A DNA stretch of 64,000 nucleotides, taken from positions 1,623,544 through 1,687,543 of the forward strand of contig CAUJNA010003494.1 in the NCBI GenBank assembly GCA_963377175.1, in the 5' to 3' direction. A program made the position numbers and the translations under genes. Shown piece after piece: positions 24,250-36,200 of the stretch (its first letter is position 1; every line of letters starts with the position of its first letter). A model generated the notes under the pieces. The model saw only the letters and a list, made by a program, of their open reading frames with translations. It did not search any database and had not been told where the DNA came from. Source of the stretch: Effrenium voratum. Taxonomy: Eukaryota; Sar; Dinophyceae; Suessiales; Symbiodiniaceae.

Positions 24250-27200
24250 GGCGACTACTGCTACTACTACTGCTGCTGCTGCTTCCGCGAATCATACCCC
24301 CGAATCATACCCCGAATCATACCCGCGAATCATACCTGCGAATCATACCCCGTACTCAAACCTTCCTGCCCGGCCACCCTAAAAAAATACAAACCCATAT
24401 GGCTCCCGCTAAAAACCCATGGCACCAGAGCTCCAAAGAGAAATCTGGCACCAGAGCTCCTAAGAAGTCTTTATGATCTTCCTACCATCTAGTTGCCTTC
24501 TGGCTTTTGGGAGGCGTGGCTCTTCTTTTTCCAGCCACGCCCACGAACGCGCGCGCCTTGGCCGCGCGCGTCAGGTTGCAGGAGGTGACGCGACAGAACT
24601 CCAGGGCCATCGAGCGGCACCAGGCGCTTCGCTGGTCGTTGGGCCGTGGCGGAGTTAGTCAAATTATGTTGACATGGCTATGACTTTTAATGGGGAACCA
24701 ACCTGAAAAGTGGTTGGTGAACATAGCTCCCCAATGACGTCTGGAGGCTTAAGCAAACGGAGGGAAGAGAGAGAGCCTTTCGTAGCTACCCTCAGGTGTT
24801 CTGCAAGCGCATCAGAAGAGGGAAAGCCAGGATGGTTTGACACCAAATGACGCCAGGATGAGAAGCTCAATATATGGGTGATTGCGCAGCTATATGATTC
24901 CACAGCTCCGATCGGAACATTTGGGACAGCTCGGCCCCAGGCCTTCCAACCGCATGAGAAATGTGAGCGGTTGTTCTCCGGGGCAGTACCCTTTGGATGG
25001 TGTTAAAGGGAAACCAAAGAGGAACCACCAAAATTTCGTTTGGAGACAATCCCCTACTTAAATGAAGCCCACCCCCTGTCAACAAGCTTTGGGAGTTGCT
25101 TCGGGCCACCATCGGATGAGCTGTTGGCCCTAAATCCCCTTGCAGTGGCCATAGCCAACTGCTGTTTATTTCTTTCAAAAAGAGCAATGATGGACCCTGC
25201 GCCTGCCACCGACTGAAGCTGGAAAAAGGGATGAACATGGCAGCATGCTGGACGATTCCTCTCCTTAAATGCTGTTTTGGAACAATAGATGTGACTGCAA
25301 ACTTCCATGACACATGCCTTTTTCGCTTGCGTTGGGGAAGGCAGGGTTTTTTGAGGCGCCTCTAAGGATGCTCTTAAGGGGGAATTGAGGATGATAATAT
25401 TTGGGACACTGGGGCATGGGGAAGGTTACGGGGCATAGAGGTTAGGGGTTAAAATCTAAGCTTTTTAATGTTTTGACGTGTTGTCCCATCTTTCTTTTCA
25501 TTTTTGTATCTCTTGGAGTTTTGTCCCTCCAGCGGCCACGTCCATTATGTCCATTTCCCTTCCTTTCACTGTATCACTCAGCTCTTCACCCATCATATGA
25601 TTCATAGTTCTAGTCAAGATGTTTCTACCGGAGAACATCCTGAACCATATGCTGCGTCTATAGGTGAGTCTCTGGGATTAGGATGCAGGACGCTTGGAAT
25701 GAGTCTTCTCGCCGTTATCGTTTTGTTTCTGTTCAAATGACTTGATGTTGATTTTTTCTTTGGTTGTATCTGCATCGCCTGTCACTGCCATCCCTTAACT
25801 TCACTCTCTTCTCTCTTCGATCTTCTCCGGTAGCTTCTCCCATTGGATGTGAACCTCCAGCTGGTTCCTTGGAGCGTCCCATTCTGAGTGCCACTTCCAA
25901 GAAAGCCGGCTAGTCTGACGAGGGCTCTCCCCGGAGACATGAGATATGAACGCATGGCCATGTGGGACTTTCGGGGCGGGGGGGGGGGGGTGGACTTCCC
26001 ATTAATCAACAATTGACCTTAACTTTTCCAATAAACTTGGAGTTCACACCAGGGGGTTCATAGACGTACGCACTCAGCCTATGAGAGGGGGCACCGAATG
26101 TACACATCGTCCCGATTCCGTCGGGGTCTGAGGTGGGTCTGAGGTTGGTTCCGTCTCGCGGTTTGATCCAGGATTGATTGAAAAGTTGACCCTAGCCATC
26201 CCTAGCCCCCTACAGTACTACAAAGAAACATCAAATAGATGTTGCTTTAGAGCTTCAAAGGCAATCCAACTGGATGTCGTGCCCAAGGAAGGATGAGCCA
26301 CAATCCCTCAGGTCGCCGGGATAGCCAAGGGAAACCCCTTTTTATTGGATGTTAAACTCATAAACAAAATCGCTGGACGTTGTTCAAAGGGCATTAAACC
26401 TTGAGGAGGTCATTTCGATGTCGGTCTACTTGACAAGTTCCTTCGCTGAAGTCATGTTCAAAGGGAATCAAGCCGGATGTTTCAGACAGCTTGAATTGAA
26501 TCAATCCTTTGAGCAGGCGCAGCTGGACAAAGAGGCTGACTTAGAGAAGCTGCTGGTGGCGGAATGTGAGGTGCGCCTGTCATTGGTGTGACATCTGTGC
26601 CACGGTTGTTGAGGGTAGCCTTGGAGACCATGACTTAGAATATTGCCAAAGCATGTTTGAGGATGATGTTTTTGTCTTCTTCCTACATATTTCATGATCA
26701 TGATTTATCATTTTGCCATTGGAGTTCTCAACAACCCCGTTCTCATTGTTTAAGCCCTTGTAACACTTGGACTGTTCAACCCCGTTTTCGATTGCTAGAA
26801 AGCCGATTTTAACTATTTGCCATATTGCTTCCTCGCGTTTACTTTCAGCCAGTAGAAGGTTAATTTTTGCAGGCTTGACTCTCGCCCAATTACTTACCCT
26901 TCATGCGTACACGGAAGGTGACAGAAGGCTTCAAATAGCCCGCTTCGCGTTAGAACTCTCTAGCCTACTTACAAGCAGGTTGAACATCCAAGTACCGGAC
27001 ATCTCCAAGGAAAAGGCCGCAAGGGGAGGTTCCCGCTAATACATCTTCCTGATGTCTTCCCAAGGCCCAGCTCGCCAGCCATGGCAACAACATCCGGGGC
27101 AAGTTATTGGGCTTCAAAACAGGTCTCGGTGGATGACGAGAATGGGAAATCATCCAACGCAATATGTGGGGGAGCTGTTGGAAAAGAAGCTTGGTCAACA

Positions 27201-30200
27201 GATACTGCTCACCCCCTAATGAAGGACCAATTGCTGACGAGGGTGCCTCCTCTTTTCAGCGCTTAGATTCCTCTGCAGGCGAAATTAGGAAGCCTCTTGG
27301 CGTTTCTCAAGGAGTTTCATTTGGGTGAGCTTCCCTGAAAGCGTCCGGATATTTGGCAAGCTCCGATGTATGGACGTGTGACTCAGGACACTTCCTTATG
27401 AACTCTCCAAACCGGGGCTGCTTGTTTGAGAGCCCACCTCCTACTAACATACCTATGGGAGTGCTGGGAAGCCAAGTTTGTCTTCAACCGCCTTGTCAAG
27501 TTCCATGTAGGCCAGGAGGGCAACTACCCCTTGCCCCCTAAGAATGCCATTTCTCTTGAAGCTAGGTCTGGCCTGTGCCTGAAGGCGTCAAAAGCACAAC
27601 CCCCACACCGAATAGGGGGCAACAGCGAGCGATTCCATGTGCTTTGTCGATGAGCCTCTTCGTATTGAGAGCCGTGTGCATCCCTTATTTCCAGTTCGTG
27701 AATCATTATATACGTGCTTGTTGGGTGCCGCACCCTACGTTTTTTCACTGCTCGCAGAGATGTTTGTTTGTGGTGGAGAGAATCATACGATGCGTGGCCA
27801 GTCACAGAGCCGGATGCCAGGAGTAAGAACAAAAGTGACCCTTGAAGCGATTTTACGCGCTTGTCTTGTTGGTTTCCGAGTTGGCCCATGTCTTGCCAAG
27901 GTCATTCAAGGTCAAAGCTTGCACTGTCATTTCCAGCTGCATGGGAAAGGACCGCGAACAAGAATTTGGGCAGGTCAAGCAAAGCGCCTTTACCAGCTGC
28001 CTTAGAGGTTCCCTCGTAAAGCAGCTGGTTGGTGGATGCATTCTTAATTCGCTTTCCTATTTTCGGAAGACCTGTTTACGTGGTACACAACTAGTCTCGT
28101 TGCCCTTTCTGGGTAATCTCCAAGACTAGCTTTTTTTGTGGCCGGGCGGAAGAAAAAACATCGCCTGTCCAAGAGCGAGCATTGTCAGGAGCGCGAGCGC
28201 GAGACACAGGACGAATGGCGCGCTCTGGGGGAAACAGGAGCTCACTGTACTATAGGTCCTTTACAGGGGGATCCCTGTTTCAGATTGTGGATTTCTCAAG
28301 CCTGACTCCCTGAAACTGGCATTATATGGCTACTTGAGAAAATCTTGAGAAAAAGGATCCTTCCACATGAAAAACATGTTCAATTTTGCTGACATTTGAA
28401 CTATGTCCTTTGCACAAGTTTCAGAATAACAACCCTTATACAAGCCAAAGTCGCGAGAGAGTTTCAGGGTTGGGGACATCTTGGAACAACCGGGCCCTGG
28501 CCGCCGTTGAACAGGAAACCCAAAGGAGGTTAATTGAGTAAGCGATTCGCGTTTGAACATGATAAACATGTGTTGGAGGGCTGGCCTAACCCTAGTTGTT
28601 TCACGTCTAACCTACCCCTACCCTCTAAAAACGAAATTGGGGGAGGTGTATCGATTATCTGTACTCGTTGTGGTAAAGACTGGTCAAATCAGGCTGGCCA
28701 ACCGGCCACTTCTGTTCTTGTTAAGGCAGAGGGTATGTGCGAGCCGTCGTTGCAGCCTTGTTTTCGCCCGCGCATGTCCAAAACTTGCCGGATCTGCTTT
28801 TTTAGACGTGCCGCACACGCACCAAGGAAGAGAAAAAGGCAACACCAAGCAGAAGAACTCACCGGGCTGTTTAAAATCAGTCCTTGATCCTTGTGACGGA
28901 TTGTGCGGTGTCCCTTCTTGTAGCGGTGTCCCATCATGGTGTCTAGGGGGCTGGATCCCGCGCGCGCATTTTGAACAACCCAGGTTGGTAACGGGAGCCC
29001 TTGATGAATGAACTTTTGGTTGATTCATGGGGGGTGGCCCATATTGAACCAAACAGCTGAAGCTAGGATTCTCAGATTGCAGGTCCCATGGCACAAGAGT
29101 TCACCGCACAGGAGATTCGCGACGAGATCCTGGCGCAGGTGGCATGGGAATGTCTTTCCTTTGCTGTAAGTAAGGGGACAGAAATCAGCGGTTTTGACCA
29201 TTTGGGGGTATCTTCTTTTTGAGGGCACCTGTTATGGGTTAAAGGGAAATCAATACAAACACCATCCATTTTGGGTGCGTCTCCATCTCGAGACATCCAT
29301 GTTGTGTGTTGTTTGCTCTTTGTGGCCCGCTTTGCAGGTTCCGGAAAGACGATCGGCGGTTCTTTCCAGGTCTGTTTCAAGTGAGCCCACAGTCACGGCT
29401 GGGCAAACATGGTTTGAACAGCCAGCCCCTGAGGCCGGTTTTGAGCAAGGGACGTTTGAACATGTCTAATGGGTGTGTCTCTTTTTTAGGGGACTCCCAA
29501 CATGATGGTTTTCCTTTAGGTTCCCCTTTTAAACCAGGGGAACCCCCAAACAAATTGACACACCCCTTTAAAACCGCCGAACCCTCAAACACCCAAATCT
29601 GGGCTTTCACTCTTCCCACAGCACCCCGGGTTCTCTCGTCGGACGTTTCTCCGAGGGCCGGCGCCTGGACGCCCGCAACACAGTGACCACCTTCTTTCAG
29701 GCAGCGAGTTTTCGCGTACAACCGATAAGCCCGAAAAACAAAACATTGCCATAATGTTGACCCCGGATTAACAAACCAACCTGTTATTAATATGGGGTGT
29801 TCCCCTCCAAGAGTGATAAATGCCCACTAAAGCCGGGGACACCCCCATGGCCCATATTAATAAACAGGGGTTTATCAATCCGGGGTCAACATTAATTAGG
29901 GTGACTGCACGTAGTGCGGACGGCATTTTGGACGGGGCAGGGGAGTCTGGAGGGTGATGTTTGGCTTTTCATCCAACTAGTCAAAAATGTAACTTTTTGC
30001 AGGGGGGTCTAATTCGCCTCGGAAACCGTAGGAAACACAGGCCGCCTCGTACATTCAACGGCAATCGACGCTTTGAAAGTTGTTGATTTCTCTTTCATGG
30101 GCATTTTCAGGAGTGGGGGATACACCACGTATATCAGAAGCAGCCCATGCTAAAAACTGGCCATGAGTGTCCGCCCCCCGCCTCGTTGGTTTTCCGATGG

Positions 30201-33200
30201 TGTAAGTGGTCAGGAGCCCGAGAAAGGGGCTGAGTAGAACATTTGGTGCAAGACTTGAGGTTGGCTAGATGTAAACTTTGAGGTTGGGTGTGTCTTAACA
30301 TAGACCCAACAAGTGGCTTCCTCTGCTTCCCTTCAAAACCACTGCGCGCTTTGGGCACCCTCAACAAAAAAAGGCAAGCCCATAATGAGAGAGGTTCCGT
30401 TTTTGCGAATCAAGGGGCCGTCCAGAAAAGAGGGTTTCCACGCTGGCATGGTGTGTCCCTTGTTTCATTTGCCCGAGGGAACGAGTAGAACAGGCATGCC
30501 TTGCAGTGAAACCCTGTACCTTGTACCCCAACGGAGGGGCCTATCCGAACCTGTCACTGGTGCAAAAGATTTAACTCTTAGGTTAAGGGTTGCACGTTAA
30601 CCAGGCTTAAGGCGTGAAACTGGTGGAGGCGACCCGTGCTTTGAGCTCAATCCTTGTTTGGCTTTGGGTTGAACGTTGACGGTGTCTTGCGGGCACTCCC
30701 AGAAAAGCGAGCACAATCACACACGCCTCCATAAAGCCTGAAAGTGACCGAGTTGGGGTTTCGCGTTGGCCTTGAAGCCCAGGCACACATCCCGGGCTTG
30801 ACACGCAAGGACGGCCAACATCTTGTTTTGCTTGTCTTAATAGTTGGAGGTCAGGAACAAAAATACCTGCCATGTTGCAGATGAAGACGAGGTGACGATC
30901 GACCCATGGACCTCGAAACGGGGCTATCACCAGCTTGGTTTCTCCAGCCCCAGGCCTTGGAGGTCCATTGAGCCACTTGGGCGTGGGGGGGTCAATCCTA
31001 GATCCTAGGCATTCAGCTTCAACAACTTCCAGAAGAATATATCTATTACATATAAATATATATGTGTGTGTATGTGTAGATATATATATATATAGATGTA
31101 TCTACATATATATTAACACATATATATATATATACGTGCATATATATATATACACATTTCTTTTATCTACAAAGGGACTTGAATCGCCTAGTTCCCCTCT
31201 TGCCCAAACCAACCATGGCTTCACCCAGGGTTTCGTTTCGTCGCGGACGTCGACGCAGGTGCCGCCTCGAGACGCCGCCCGGCGCCACGCCAAGGCGCTG
31301 CAGGACTGGGTGGCTGAAGCCCTTGGTCCAAGGTCAAAACGTTTGGGGTTCGGTTTGGTGTTTTGGCAGGAAAATGATTGTCTAGGTCCCCCAGTGCCCT
31401 TCTCTCCCCTTTCTTTTGCCCTTATTCTAACCTCTCTACTCAAGGACCTAGATCTGGTTGTGTGTGGGTGTTTGCTTGGCTTGCGCTTTTGGTTGGCATG
31501 TGTTTTAGCAGAATGATTCACTAGACATGGGCCAGACTCAAACATATGGTCTGTTCGGGTTGGCCTTCAGTTATGTGGTACCGTTTGGTTTGTTGCAGGC
31601 TGCCCAAAATGGAACCTGACTGGAAGTTCATGGCAGGTTCCATTTTTTGTAGGACCTGGCGGTTTTTTTCTGGGTGGGTCCGAGGAAGCATACCTTTCAA
31701 ATGTTGGTGGTTACCGATAATTACTGGGTCATTTGATCTGCTTTACTAGAATGAGTATGTTTGTATGTTTATATGCTTTCCTGCTTCTTTGATCACCCAA
31801 ATTGCATTTGTATGATGACATATGTGTATATATACATATAGAGGCTATAGGTAGTGGACCATCAAGGCAGCCCTACAGCTGCTGCGGCAATAAGAGCCAT
31901 GGAGAGAGGATGAGTCTTTTCGGCGCAGCCTCCTGCGTCCAGGAGGCAGAGGGCGCCAAGGTGATCCTACAACTCAAGCGCACCTTGGCCGCACCAAACC
32001 ATACCAAACCTCTGGATCCAGCTCCCCATGTAGTTGATGGTTTGAAGCTTGGTGGTTGGGAGGTGTTCCAGGGGTGGCTTCCTGTTTAACCACCCAAAAC
32101 CAAAGTTTCCCATCCCCAGACCCAAACCACCAATTATCGAAACCACAAATTAAGGGATACCGGATCGTTTGTATCTATGGTGGCATCGCTTTATCTTTGA
32201 GTCTTTGAGTCGCGGTTTCCTGTAAGACCACTTTCTCCAGTTGTGGCTCCCTTCGAGACAAGCACGTTCCATGCGCCTTCTTCCCTTTTAACAACACCAA
32301 TTCTTTGTAGCTTTCGTTCAATTATGCCCCCATGGGGAATCCCCAACAGCCTCGGAGCCAGCGCCCCGAATCTGAGGGGCAAATGGTCGTACCTTTGGCT
32401 CCCTAAGGGCCCGGTGGTCATTGCGTTCTCCCACCCCAACCAACCCAAACATCCCAAACCAAACCCAAACCACACCCCACCCACCACCCCACCACCCACC
32501 ACCCACCACCCCGCATCCATCAGCGCTCATCTTCTCTTAGCCCTGTTCTCCCAGGGCTCACGGACGAGCACCTGGCCCGGGTCCAGTTCGAGGAGAGCCG
32601 CGTGCTGCAGAAGACGGAGAACCTGCGGGCGGGGGCCCCAAGGGCGCAGGAGCCCGGGGCTTGGGGGCCCACGCCGGGGGCCTGGGCCGGGGGCCTGGGT
32701 CGGAGAAGCTGCAAGAAACGGGCGGTTGAGGAGGGGGGGAAGCTACGAGAAGTGGGTGGTTGAAAGAATGGGTGGAGGTCTTATCTGGTTTTCGCTTATG
32801 AGACGACCTCCGCTAGCCCCAGGGAAAATGGTGTCGCATTTTGTTAAGTTTGTTCGATTTGAGTGGGAAAACCCGAGCTTCAGATAATGTTGCACCTTGT
32901 TTACTGTGGGCCCCCCCCTGGAACAGTCAAAGCAGTTTTGGGGATCCTGAATACGGATTTGGCGGGGGGCTTGGGTGACTTGAGTATTGCTTTGGTATTG
33001 CCACTACTTAGTTTAGTATTGCCAGCACTTCCTGTTGGGCTGCCAGTACTTGGTTTAGTATTGCCAGCACTTCCTTTGGGGTTGCCACCCTAAGACTGGA
33101 CATTAAACATGGTACCCAAACAGTGCCCCTTAAAGAGGATCAGGCCCCCTTGTGGGCAACCCCCTTTGCAGGACTGTTTGGGGCTTGTTTTTGGATGGAT

Positions 33201-36200
33201 TTAAGTAAATAATTTTGATGGTTGGGACTTAGGATCAAATCAGGAAATCAGAGGCTCAGGTCTTGGCCTGGTCCGTTGCTAAGCTTTTAGGTTTTGAGGC
33301 CCACAGCGTCTCAGGTTGAGCAACCAAAGATTTGCAGAGTTTCACTACTGGGACTGAGCCAGGAAGCTGAGAGGAGAAATCAGTTGCCCATATTGCGAAT
33401 TTTGAGTCAGATTTTTTTCAACGGGATTTTTTGGGGTTCGAACTTGACATATACATCATGGTACCGAAACAGTGGGGGGGTCGTGTTTAAGCCGGGGAAA
33501 CTTGACATAATTCAGACTACCGATATTAAACCAGGTTCAACATTACTCCGTTTTGAAACGGTATGATGTCCGAAAAGTGTGTCCTTTTTAGCATGGGGAA
33601 TCACATTGGCCCAAGAAATTCTGGTATGGACCAGAATCTGAAAACGGGTCGGATTTGATTCTCGTAATAAGGGCTTTTCCGGTGAGTTCCATGAAGGGAA
33701 TGTTTTGATCTTCTTTTTGAGTTGGCCCTCTTAGCTTCACAAGGGCAAAGGAAACCCATGATTGTGGAGTTCCCCTAATCTGAAGCCATCCGAACCCAGA
33801 CCAACAGGACGCAGCCAGAGCAGTTCCAAGCCACGGATGTCGTCAGGTGAAGCACCAGAAGAAGATGGAAGATCTGCAGGACTCGACGCTAGGGGCTTCA
33901 GCATCTTCTCACTTTTCCAGGCACTGGGCTCCTTTCATTTGGGGCTTCCATTTTTAGTGGCATGGCATGCAAGTCGGTCTGGGGCCTGAAAAGTGAAGCT
34001 GTGGGGCTGCTTCTCTCCACACCACCATGTAGAGGGTCAGGATGTCACTCTCACGCCAAGGTACATCTCGCTGATCATTTTTGGACATGGGCTGAGTGCA
34101 TGAGCCGATGCATGAAGCTATGGACCCCTAGTCTGCAGGGCAATTAGCCGCTAAGGCCGGGGCGCAACACGAAGATCGCTTATCCGTATTTCCCCGGCTC
34201 AGGACTTTAAGTTTTCTCTTTTGACGCCCAAGTGAGATGTACACAACCAAGCAGGCAGACATGTTTTGACTCAGGAAGCTAGACATGCTGTGTTGGCGTT
34301 GCTTTAGGATAAGGAACCTCCGCAAGAATGGTTTGACCTGAATCTTGCCATAAATGATGTCCAGCCAGCTGAAACGTAAGCTTGTTTGATAGCAGGCACC
34401 CCATTCTTTGAGCCAATCCTGTGCACATTAGCGGTTTGTTTGCCTTGGCAACCTATTAATTACAGCGCACCTTCCCTTTGCATATCTTTGACTTTGGTTG
34501 GAGGGCAGAATCTCCAGATAGCTGCTTGCAAGGACCAGTGGCAGAAGAGGCAGCAACCCGGACGCAGCCTGGGAATCGGCGTCTCGAATTCGCTATTCGA
34601 ATGTAGACATGTACACGATGTCAATTTTCCGATTAGTGCCGCCTGGGCCTATTTTGGCATTGTTCCGTCATGTTGCGTCAATCAGGGGTCCTAATCGGAG
34701 GCGCCCCCTGCTATCAACGAAACGAAGGCGGCAACGAAAACCTAGTCAACCCGAGCATACTGCCGAAAACAACATGCACATCATAATTTGAGTGAATCTT
34801 TTGGGGTATTAGGCCCTGCGTTAAGGCTTCGGGTGATGCTTCTGCGGAAGCCGGATTTTGAGCGTCAGGAGCAGGCGTCAGCAGGAAAATGATGGCGAAG
34901 ACGAACACACAAGTCGCAATGACAAGCGTTCATCAAGTGCGTGATCGTTCATTTCCACTGCTTTTTGGTACCCGCTACTTGTTTCCTGATTTGGCTGACA
35001 TAATTTGAGTGACTTTGACACGGAATGTGTGCGTCCCCTGAACGGTGGGAGGTGGGTTGCGATGCTTTAACTCAACCTCCGGATTGCTATGCAGCTTATT
35101 CGTTATTCGTGGTTTCATGTGTTTCCCTGTGACCAAAGTTCTACCCTTGCGCCAGTCGGGTCTTGGAGCAACCTGTTGTTGGTGGTTGAAAGGGGAGGTA
35201 TGCTTTACCCTTCTGGGCAAGTTTGTGGCTTCATCCAATTTTCTATGGGGGCAGCGAGCACGCACGATTCTGTGCGCGGCAAATTGCCGCGACCTTGCAA
35301 GGGCTTCTCACGTGCACCCATGCAGGTTGCTTCCGTTGAGGGCCCTCATGTCAGATCAGTGAACTATTTCCTTACCCGGGGTGTTCGCTTATGTGCAAAG
35401 TTTGGAAACCTAAAGAAGCCTAGTGTTCTTCCAATTTGGTCTGTACGAATGGTGAGCCGACACGTTTGGGGATACAATGGGCTCGGGCACCGTGATGAAG
35501 GAACCTCGGAAAATCCATCCTTGTATAGCTCAGTTTCGTGATCATGGCTGGCTGCTTGATGGCCGATCCTTTTATTTCCCCCAAAACGGAACCTTAAAAG
35601 GGGATGGATTGCGGGCACTTTCCAGACCCGTACTTGGTGGCTCCTTTGTTCAGGGAACACTTTGCAGGCTAGTTCAAAGGGAAATCAACAGGAAACCACA
35701 ACCTTCGCCGAGCCCCTATTTTGGCACATACCCATCTCTCATGAGGCAGAAGCACCAGGACGAGGCGCAACGCACTGGGCCCTCACAAGCTGCATTTTGC
35801 CCATGTAGCTTTCTGGCAGGTTAACGCTAACGCAAGTAGAATGGCTTTATATGGCGGTAACGGATCTTTGGACTTTAACTTTTTGCAAAAACCGCCGGAC
35901 TTTCCATTGCACCCACAAAAAGTTGTTCACCTTTTGCAGAGGGGGCGTTACAGCAACCCAGACTTTCGCTGAGGGGTAGCTCCCTACGCTCAGCGAACTT
36001 GGAAGCTCCCACTCGTGAATACCCAGTGGCATGGGAGCTTCCAGGTTGGCCCTGCGACTGCGAGGGGGCGAAGTTCAACCCATGCAATGAACATGTCGAA
36101 TGACCACTGGGCAAATAGGGGGCGGTTTTGTTCACTCAGTTTTTGGCCGGGATGCAGGTCAAAGGTTGTCTCACGCTGAGGAAATGGAGCAGCGCTGACC

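Noticed and set aside
23117..24345. CGAATCATACCC units considered as telomere-like repeat
   Set aside because: Does not match TTTAGGG-type telomere sequence, and lies inside a gene.
23806..24492. 228-codon + frame rich in Leu, Tyr and Asn
   Set aside because: Translation of ACT/TAC microsatellite; all frames of the array are open.
27426..28129. Overlapping frames considered as a reverse transcriptase remnant
   Set aside because: No YxDD-type motif, no endonuclease or RNase H motif, and no defined ends.
28534..28887. 118-codon + frame with CTRCGK and CRICFF resembling a zinc-binding motif
   Set aside because: Two CxxC pairs only, spacing unlike known fingers, low GC3 in the first part, and two other long frames overlap.
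30607..30930. 107-codon minus frame
   Set aside because: Looks protein-like in part, but no splice context, no homology I can name, and opposite to all supported exons.
35089..35541. 150-codon + frame with somewhat protein-like sequence
   Set aside because: No AG|G or GC/GT boundaries consistent with an exon, low GC3, no recognisable family.
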